From an uncultured Clostridia bacterium (GTDB taxonomy: Bacteria; Bacillota; Clostridia; UBA1212), in assembly GCA_947304585.1 (NCBI GenBank), contig CAMZBI010000002.1, forward strand, positions 1-64,000: a stretch of 64,000 nucleotides of DNA, written 5' to 3'. Shown here one piece after another: positions 57,004-64,000 of the stretch (position 1 is its first letter; every line of letters starts with the position of its first letter). The notes under the pieces are model-generated. The model was not told the origin of the DNA and ran no database searches. It worked only from the letters and a program-made list of their open reading frames with translations. Made by a program: the position numbers and the translations under genes.

Positions 57004-58023
57004 ATGAAAGAGAAACTTGCCGAAATCAAAAAGGCGTTTATGGAAAGAATCGAAGAGTCTTCGACCGAGGATTCTATTGAGCAGATCCGGGTGGCTTTCC
57101 TTGGAAAGAAAGGTCTTGTCACCGGCGTGATGAAGTTTATGGGACAGATGAGCCCCGAGGAGAGACCTGCCTTTGGCCAGGCCGCCAATGAGATCAGAAG
57201 CTTTATCGAGAATAAAATTGCCGAAAAGAAGCGGGAAATCAAAGCACTCCAGCTTGAGGGCACTCTGGCAAAAGAGACTGTTGACGTGACCATGCCGGGA
57301 ACGCCTGCTCCCTGCGGCAGCCTTCATCCTTTGAACAAGGTAACAGAGGAGATGAAGAGGCTATTCATCGGAATGGGCTACGAGATCGCCGAAGGACCGG
57401 AAGTCGAATACGACTATTACAATTTCGAGGCGCTTAACCTGCCAGAAGGACACCCAGCAAGAGACACCCAGGACACTTTCTACATCACCGACAAGATGCT
57501 CCTGAGGACCCAGACATCAAGCGTTCAGATCCACGTAATGGAGCACAAAAAGCCTCCCATCAGGATCATCAGTCCCGGAAAAGTGTACAGGGCGGACAAC
57601 CTTGACGCCACCCATTCGCCGATATTCCACCAGCTTGAGGGCCTTGTTGTGGACAAGGGCGTCACTATGGGCGATCTCAAAGGCACTCTCGAAGTTTACG
57701 CCAAGGCCATGTTCGGCGAAAACACGAAGATCAGGCTCAGACCCCACCATTTTCCTTTTACCGAGCCCAGTGCTGAAGTTGACGTAACATGCTGGGGCTG
57801 CGGCGGCAAAGGCTGCAGGATCTGCAAAGGCGAGGGCTGGGTCGAAGTCCTTGGCTGCGGAATGGTCCATCCGGACGTTCTGAGGCGCTGCGATATTGAC
57901 CCCGAGGTCTACTCCGGATTTGCCTTCGGAATAGGTATCGAGAGGACCGCATTGGCAAGGTACGGTGTTTCAGACCTTCGCCAGTTCTTTGAAAACGACG
58001 TCCGTTTTCTTGAACAGTTTTGA
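57004..58023 (+). CDS. pheS: Phenylalanine-tRNA ligase alpha subunit
   Basis: RPAFGQAANEIRSFIE; EGPEVEYDYYNFEALNLPEGHPARDTQDTFYI; ATG 57004 after TTGGAGGAAGACC. Confidence 0.98.
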   Translation: MKEKLAEIKKAFMERIEESSTEDSIEQIRVAFLGKKGLVTGVMKFMGQMSPEERPAFGQAANEIRSFIENKIAEKKREIKALQLEGTLAKETVDVTMPGTPAPCGSLHPLNKVTEEMKRLFIGMGYEIAEGPEVEYDYYNFEALNLPEGHPARDTQDTFYITDKMLLRTQTSSVQIHVMEHKKPPIRIISPGKVYRADNLDATHSPIFHQLEGLVVDKGVTMGDLKGTLEVYAKAMFGENTKIRLRPHHFPFTEPSAEVDVTCWGCGGKGCRICKGEGWVEVLGCGMVHPDVLRRCDIDPEVYSGFAFGIGIERTALARYGVSDLRQFFENDVRFLEQF

Positions 58024-58044
58024 TCATTCGGGAGGGTTGAAGAG

Positions 58045-60489
58045 ATGAAAGCACCTTTAAAGTGGTTACTTGCCTACACAGATATAAAATACGAAGACAC
58101 CGATGATTTTGCCGCAAACATAGCCAGCCTTATGACTTTAAGCGGGTCCAAAGTGGAGACGGTGGACAAGCTTGAGAGCGGTATCAAAAGAGTCGTGGTG
58201 GGAAAATGCGTTGAGATCGCAAGGCATCAGAATTCCGACCACATGTTCGTGTGTCAGATGGACGTCGGCGAAAAGCTGGGCGGTGTCATCCAGATAGTCA
58301 CGGGAGCTCAGAACGTTGCTCTCGGGAACCACATTCCGGTTGCTCTTGACGATTCCGTCATCGCAGGCGGACGCATTATCAAATCCGGAAAACTTCGGGG
58401 CGAGGTCTCCGTCGGTATGATGTGCTCCTTTGAGGAACTGGGCCTTTCCAAGGACTCTTTTGAGGGCGGCATTGACGACGGCGTTATAGTTCTTGAAGAC
58501 CTCAAAATGTTTGCGGGCAGCGATTTTGATGCATTTATAGGAAAGGACATTATGGAAGTCCTGGGCGTCTGCTACAGCGATCATGTGATCGATTTTGAGA
58601 TCACCTCAAACAGAGCGGACTGCTTCAGCATCACCGGCCTCGCAAGAGAAGCCGCAGTTACGATGGGGGCAAAATTCATTATGCCCGACATCAAGGTCAA
58701 AGAAGAGGCCGGCACGAAGGCTGCGGATTCCGTGGAAGTGTTTGTTGCCGACGACAAGCTTTGCCCTGCATATTTTGCCCGCTCGGTCAAAAACGTCAAG
58801 ATAGCCCCGTCACCAAAGTGGATGAGGGAGAGGCTTGAAGCCGCCGGCGTGAGATCCATAAACAACATCGTTGACATTACCAACTACGTAATGCTCGAAC
58901 TCGGTCAGCCCATGCACGCCTTCGACAAGCGTACGATAAGAGGCAACAAGATAATCGTGAGACGTGCGGGAGAGGGCGAGATATTCAGGACCCTTGACGG
59001 AACCGACAGAACTTTAAACGCCAATATGCTCGTTATTTCAGATGCGGAAGGCTCCATTGGCATTGCCGGAGTCATGGGCGGCGAGAACTCGGAGATCAGA
59101 CCGGACACCACGGAGATCGTTTTTGAAAGCGCTACATTTGACGCAGTCACCGTTAGACGGGGCGCCAAGAGCGTTGGCCTCAGGACCGAGTCATCCTCGA
59201 GATTCGAGAAAGGCCTGGATCCGAAACTTGCTTTCCATGCGATCAACAGGGCGGCTCAGCTGGTGGAGGAGCTCGGCGCGGGACAGGTGGAAAAAGGCAT
59301 CGTCTCCTTTGTGAGAAAAGACGCATTTGAAGAGAGAAACGTTCCCTTCGATCCCGAAAAGATCAACGCATTCCTTGGCACGGATATTCCCGAGAAGAAA
59401 ATGGAGGAGATACTCACCGACCTTGAGTGCAAGGTGGATACTGAAAACAAGACCCTCGTTCCCCCTTATTTCAGACACGATCTCATCTGCATGGCCGACG
59501 TGGCGGAGGAAGTGGCAAGGTTCTACGGCTACAACAACATCGAGTCCACTCTTCTCAAGAACTGCGAGATGACCCTGGGAAGCAGAACAAAGCACCAGCG
59601 CATCAGAGACGTGGTGAGGACCGGAATGTCCGGCAACGGCTTCCGTGAGATGCTCACGTACTCTTTCGAGAGCCCAAGTGTTTACGACAAGCTCATGCTC
59701 GGCGCCGACGATCCCCATAGGAACTTTGTAAAGATCTCAAACCCCCTCGGCGAGGACTACAGCGCCATGAGAACTTCCATGGCCCCCACGGTCCTCCGGA
59801 CTCTTGCCTTCAACCACGCCCAGAGAAACAAGAAGGCCTGGCTCTTTGAAATTGCCTACGTTTACATTAAAAACGCCAATGAAGAGGAACTTCCCGAGCA
59901 CCGGGAACAGCTGGCTTGCGGATGCTACGGCGAGATGGATTTCTTCAAACTGAAGGGCATTCTTGAGACCCTTTTCGAAGAGCTTAAGATCAGGGATATT
60001 GAATACAAGGCCTCTTCCGAGCTGCCTTTCATGCACCCCGGAAGAACGGCTGACATTTTTGCCGGCAACATAAAAATCGGCTATTTCGGTCAGATCCATC
60101 CCCTTGCGGCAGACAATTTCGAGGCACCCAGGGATTCATATATCGCCGTGATCGACCTGAAACCTCTGTCGGATATGGCTGTGGAGATTCCCAAAGGAAA
60201 AGAACTTCCCAAATTCCCCGCAGTCACAAGAGACCTGGCAGTGGTCCTTGCCAAAGACGTTCCTCAGGGCGACGTGATAAAGATCATCAGACAGCGGGGC
60301 GGAAAGCTGCTTGAGTCCTGCGAACTCTTTGACTGCTACGAGGGCATCCAGGTGGGCTCCGGCAGAAAGAGCCTTGCATACAGTCTCTGCTTCAGAAGCC
60401 CTGAAGGCACTCTCACAGACGACGACATAGACAGACAGATGAAGAAGATCCTGAACGGCCTTGTGGGCATCGGTGCAGAGCTTCGTTGA
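58045..60489 (+). CDS. pheT: Phenylalanine-tRNA ligase beta subunit
   Basis: MKAPLKWLLAYTDIKYEDTDDFAANIASLMTLSGSKVE; IVTGAQNV; NNIVDITNYVMLELGQPMHAFD. Confidence 0.98.
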   Translation: MKAPLKWLLAYTDIKYEDTDDFAANIASLMTLSGSKVETVDKLESGIKRVVVGKCVEIARHQNSDHMFVCQMDVGEKLGGVIQIVTGAQNVALGNHIPVALDDSVIAGGRIIKSGKLRGEVSVGMMCSFEELGLSKDSFEGGIDDGVIVLEDLKMFAGSDFDAFIGKDIMEVLGVCYSDHVIDFEITSNRADCFSITGLAREAAVTMGAKFIMPDIKVKEEAGTKAADSVEVFVADDKLCPAYFARSVKNVKIAPSPKWMRERLEAAGVRSINNIVDITNYVMLELGQPMHAFDKRTIRGNKIIVRRAGEGEIFRTLDGTDRTLNANMLVISDAEGSIGIAGVMGGENSEIRPDTTEIVFESATFDAVTVRRGAKSVGLRTESSSRFEKGLDPKLAFHAINRAAQLVEELGAGQVEKGIVSFVRKDAFEERNVPFDPEKINAFLGTDIPEKKMEEILTDLECKVDTENKTLVPPYFRHDLICMADVAEEVARFYGYNNIESTLLKNCEMTLGSRTKHQRIRDVVRTGMSGNGFREMLTYSFESPSVYDKLMLGADDPHRNFVKISNPLGEDYSAMRTSMAPTVLRTLAFNHAQRNKKAWLFEIAYVYIKNANEEELPEHREQLACGCYGEMDFFKLKGILETLFEELKIRDIEYKASSELPFMHPGRTADIFAGNIKIGYFGQIHPLAADNFEAPRDSYIAVIDLKPLSDMAVEIPKGKELPKFPAVTRDLAVVLAKDVPQGDVIKIIRQRGGKLLESCELFDCYEGIQVGSGRKSLAYSLCFRSPEGTLTDDDIDRQMKKILNGLVGIGAELR

Positions 60490-60557
60490 TATTATTATTC
60501 GGGGGCAGTTTTTTCTGCCCCTTGTTTTTGAATCAAACAGATTTAAGGAGTGTTTCG

Positions 60558-61598
60558 GTGGAGAGCATTTACGAACTTATCAGAAGCAATCTCATTGGCG
60601 GTGAAAAACTGCCGAACGATTTCAATATCCTCAGAATTGCCGCAGGAGAGGATTATCCGCCTCCGGATGACGGTGAAGACCGCAGAACGACTGCTGACGG
60701 TGTCACCCAGGGTGAATTTGACGCTGTTGTCGCCAGACTTCCCAAAAACATCTCCCAGCATCTTCTGGTCAATTTCTTCACCGCGGTGGTTCTGAAAAGA
60801 GGCATTAAAGCCTATGATGAGATGACCGTGGGCAGCCTTGACGGAAAGAAGCTTGATGCGGCCCGGAAAATAGTTGCCTCGGCGGTGGCTGCTTCCGAAA
60901 AGTACGAGACCATTACCATCGCTGACAAGGTCCTCTCCCAGCTGGTCAACCTCAAAACAGACAGAAAAAAGACCGCAAATTTCGGGAAATACCTTGCAAC
61001 CACAGGTCAAAGCGTGCCGGCGGTGAAACTTGGCATAGCCATGACCGGCTCTTTCGGAGACCCCGACGACGAGGAAATCATAATGACCCTCGGAAGATGC
61101 GAGGAGTTTACGTATTTTGCAGTAAAAGCGCTGTCGGTGCTGATAAAAGACAGTTCCGCCTTCGTTGACAGATGCATGGAGCTGGTCAAAGTGACAGGCG
61201 GCTGGGGAAAGCTGTCAGCCATCCTGGAACTTCCCGATAAAATAGAAGACGGGGAACACAGAAGGTGGCTCCTGACCCATGGGGCGGACTCGCTTCTTGG
61301 ACTCTATCCCCAGGCTGCGGAGTGCGCCGTTAAGGGCGGCCTTGGCGGGTTTCTCGGTGACTGCATCGAGGACAAGACTGTACTTGACGCGGAAACGGCC
61401 TGCGGAATCTGCAATATTATCGAAGGTCTGTTTCAGGCCGAAAACGTCAAAGGCTGGGACGCTTTTAACGAAGTCCCGGACATTGGAACAGTTCTTTCAT
61501 CTTTTGCCTACTGCGTAAAATGCGGCGTGTTCCAGAACGACGAAAGGGCGGAGACCCTCTTGGCCAAACTGGCGGAGAAAAAATACATCAGGAGCTGA
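60558..61598 (+). CDS. Uncharacterised helical protein
   Basis: Long ORF in operon order after pheT; GTG start after AAGGAG; no family recognised. Confidence 0.65.
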   Translation: MESIYELIRSNLIGGEKLPNDFNILRIAAGEDYPPPDDGEDRRTTADGVTQGEFDAVVARLPKNISQHLLVNFFTAVVLKRGIKAYDEMTVGSLDGKKLDAARKIVASAVAASEKYETITIADKVLSQLVNLKTDRKKTANFGKYLATTGQSVPAVKLGIAMTGSFGDPDDEEIIMTLGRCEEFTYFAVKALSVLIKDSSAFVDRCMELVKVTGGWGKLSAILELPDKIEDGEHRRWLLTHGADSLLGLYPQAAECAVKGGLGGFLGDCIEDKTVLDAETACGICNIIEGLFQAENVKGWDAFNEVPDIGTVLSSFAYCVKCGVFQNDERAETLLAKLAEKKYIRS

Positions 61599-61600
61599 AA

Positions 61601-62452
61601 ATGAAGATCGGTATAGAATCAGGCGCCTATCTTTCCCGTTACGGCGTCAAAGAGGGCTTGAAAAGAATGAAAGAACACGGCTATGATACCGTGGATTTTC
61701 AGGATTTTGTCGACACCGAAAAAGAACTGTTCAAAGTCAGTCAGGAGGAGTTCGTCAAAAGGCTCACAAACATTAAAAATGACTGCAATGACGCGGGAAT
61801 AGAGATATTCCAGGTCCACGGCCCCTGGCGCTGGCCTCCGAGGGATGAGACCGAAGAGGACAGAGAGGAAAGATTTGAAAAGATGGCCAAAAGCATTTCC
61901 GGAACGGCAGTTCTCGGCTGCAAAAACTTTGTGATCCATCCGATCATGCCCTTTGGCGACAATCAAAACCCGGATCCCGACAGGTTTTACGAGCTCAACT
62001 ACCGCTTCATGAACAGGCTCTGCGACGTGGCGGAGGACTTTGGCGTGACTGTCTGCCTTGAAAACATGCCGATGCCGGTGCTGACCCTGGCCACCCCTGC
62101 TCAGATCCTTGATTTTGTTAAAGACGTCAACAGGAAGAGCCTGAAAGTCTGCCTTGACACGGGACACTGCACCGTCTGCGGAGTGGATCCTTCCGAGGCT
62201 GTAAGGCTTACGGGCAAAGAGTATCTGAGAGTTCTTCACGTGCACGACAACAACGGCATAAGCGACCTTCACTGGTTGCCGGGCAAAGGTGTAATCGACT
62301 GGAAAGCTTTTGGCAAGGCATTGAAAGATATTGGCTATGACGGGAGTTTTTCACTTGAGACAGCAGTCCCCGGAAACGTGCCCCCTGAGGCCAGAGAAGA
62401 AGCCGAAAAGGCGCTTTATTGCATCGCTTCCGCCATCGCAGGGAAGGGCTGA
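61601..62452 (+). CDS. Sugar phosphate isomerase/epimerase (AP endonuclease family 2 fold)
   Basis: MKIGIESGAYLSRYG...VTVCLENMPMPV...VCLDTGHCTVCG...VLHVHDNNG. Confidence 0.9.
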   Translation: MKIGIESGAYLSRYGVKEGLKRMKEHGYDTVDFQDFVDTEKELFKVSQEEFVKRLTNIKNDCNDAGIEIFQVHGPWRWPPRDETEEDREERFEKMAKSISGTAVLGCKNFVIHPIMPFGDNQNPDPDRFYELNYRFMNRLCDVAEDFGVTVCLENMPMPVLTLATPAQILDFVKDVNRKSLKVCLDTGHCTVCGVDPSEAVRLTGKEYLRVLHVHDNNGISDLHWLPGKGVIDWKAFGKALKDIGYDGSFSLETAVPGNVPPEAREEAEKALYCIASAIAGKG

Positions 62453-62562
62453 CGGGCTTCGTTTGTCATCAAAAAAATTGAAATGGACCGGGTGTTTTAT
62501 TATAATATAAAGGGTGAAAGACCCGGCAGTCATACAGAAAACGAAAAGAGGTAAATTTTTAA

Positions 62563-63621
62563 ATGTCTCACAAACTCGGTATAATCGGTTTTGGCGGTAT
62601 GGGCGGATATCACTTTATGCAGATCCGCGAGAAGCTTCAGGATGTTGTAACGGTTAAAGGCGTTTTTGACGTCCGTGAGGAACAGCAGCAGCTGGCCATC
62701 GACAACAGCCTTGTGGCCTACGGGGACAGAGAATCCCTGCTCAGTGACCCGGAGATCGATATGGTCCTGGTGGCCACCCCCAACAACTATCACAAAGAGA
62801 TCGTCATTGATGCGCTGAAGCACGGAAAGAACGTTATCTGCGAAAAACCGGTGACTCTGAGCGCAGACGAACTCCGGGAGATATTGGCGGTGGCGAAAGA
62901 GACGGGCAAAGTGTTCACTGTCCATCAGAACAGACGCTGGGACAGGGACTACAGGATCATAACAGAGATCGTAAAGTCCGGGATCATCGGGAAACCTTAT
63001 ATGGTGGAGAGCCGCGTCCAGGGCTCGAAGAGGGTGCTTCAGGAGTGGAGAGGCCGCAAGGAAAACGGCGGCGGAATGATCTACGACTGGGGAATACACA
63101 TCCTTGACCAGGTCATGTGGCTTGACAAGTCAAAAGTCAAAGAGGTCTACTGCGACACTTTCTCCATATTTACGAAGGAAGTCGACGACAATTTCAAGGC
63201 GATAATCAAATTTGAGTCAGGTCTCAACGCCATGCTCCAGGTCGACACCAACTGCTTCATAAACCAGCCCCGCTGGCACCTTCTCTGCGAGGACGGTTCC
63301 GCGGAGATAACCGATTGGGCCTGCAACGGAAGGATAGTAAGGCTTAAGGACGACACGGAACTTGCCTGGGACAACGTTATTGTTTACACCGAAGCCGGCC
63401 CCACAAGGACAATGGCTCCGAGACCCAGGGAGACCACAGAGGAGATGCCTCTTCCCGCAGTGGCTTCGGACTGGTGCGACTTTTACAAAAACGTGACTGC
63501 CACAATAGAAGGCAGAGAACAGCTTATCGTTAAACCTGAAGAGACCCTTAGGGTCATGACGGTCATTGACGCTCTGTTTGAATCCGCAAGGATAGGCAGA
63601 AGCGTATCTGTAAACATTTGA
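62563..63621 (+). CDS. Gfo/Idh/MocA-family oxidoreductase
   Basis: KLGIIGFGGMGGYHFMQI; VATPNNYHKEIVIDALKHGKNVICEKPVTLSADE; MIYDWGIHILDQVMWL. Confidence 0.95.
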   Translation: MSHKLGIIGFGGMGGYHFMQIREKLQDVVTVKGVFDVREEQQQLAIDNSLVAYGDRESLLSDPEIDMVLVATPNNYHKEIVIDALKHGKNVICEKPVTLSADELREILAVAKETGKVFTVHQNRRWDRDYRIITEIVKSGIIGKPYMVESRVQGSKRVLQEWRGRKENGGGMIYDWGIHILDQVMWLDKSKVKEVYCDTFSIFTKEVDDNFKAIIKFESGLNAMLQVDTNCFINQPRWHLLCEDGSAEITDWACNGRIVRLKDDTELAWDNVIVYTEAGPTRTMAPRPRETTEEMPLPAVASDWCDFYKNVTATIEGREQLIVKPEETLRVMTVIDALFESARIGRSVSVNI

Positions 63622-63648
63622 GAGCATACTTTACTAAGGAAAGCGCAT

Positions 63649-64000
63649 ATGAGCATACTTGACGTTATTTCTTTGCTGGGAGGCCTTGGTGCGTTCCTGT
63701 TCGGCATGAAGTTCATGGGAAACGGACTTGAGTCCGCCGCAGGAACCAAATTGAGTTCCATCATGAACAAGCTGACGGGAAATTCGATCAAGGGGTTTCT
63801 TTTCGGCGTAGGCACAACCATTGTTATACAAAGCTCTGCTGCCGCAACAGTCATGGTAATGGGACTCGTAAACGCCGGTATAGTGGATCTTGTACAGGCC
63901 GCATCCGTTATTATCGGATCCAACGTAGGTACGACAATTACAAGTGTCCTCATTGCGCGGGACATAAGCTTTATAGCGCCTTTCTGCATTTTTATCGGCG
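63649..64000 (+). CDS. Na/Pi-cotransporter family protein (truncated by window end)
   Basis: MSILDVISLLGGLGAFLFGMKFMGNGLESAAGTKLSSIMNKLTGNSIKGFLFGVGTTIVIQSSAAATVMVMGLVNAG. Confidence 0.88.
   Translation, partial: MSILDVISLLGGLGAFLFGMKFMGNGLESAAGTKLSSIMNKLTGNSIKGFLFGVGTTIVIQSSAAATVMVMGLVNAGIVDLVQAASVIIGSNVGTTITSVLIARDISFIAPFCIFIG

Overview
The window looks like chromosomal sequence from an anaerobic, gut-type Clostridia (inference from gene content and codon style). It is densely coding: about 60 CDS, three tRNAs (Glu-CUC, Pro-GGG, Gln-UUG) and one intact ISLre2-type insertion sequence. I saw no rRNA, CRISPR array or prophage. Recognisable blocks are: sugar catabolism (class II aldolase, FGGY kinase, solute-binding lipoprotein, multidomain glycosidase-like lipoprotein); rpsB-tsf-pyrH; GH29 and rhamnosidase-like enzymes; an SPFH/zinc-ribbon protein; mtnN; a SWIM-SNF2 helicase; mtaB, rluB, lepB, rdgB and fabG; pta-ackA; folT; a folC-cmk fusion and an ispH-S1 fusion; HU and S20; a ceramidase-like/DegT pair; iorAB-paaK-ACT; murG; ftsH, divIC and rhomboid; pheST; and sugar isomerase/oxidoreductase genes. 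The most unusual signals are: (i) a GC-rich intergenic array of mini-hairpins with an exact 22-bp period and changing stems, with a related copy in opposite orientation, the two bracketing the rpsB-tsf-pyrH operon; (ii) a solo IS5-type transposase N-terminal domain behind a consensus promoter; (iii) an ISLre2 element with a perfect 9-bp target duplication sitting between the divergent promoters of tRNA-Gln and pheST; (iv) a folC-cmk read-through fusion with an internal ribosome-binding site directly upstream of an ispH-S1 fusion; (v) two intergenic stretches (14.5-14.7 kb and 36.3-36.6 kb) with structure no annotated feature explains. I did not find a convincing wholly new multi-gene system.
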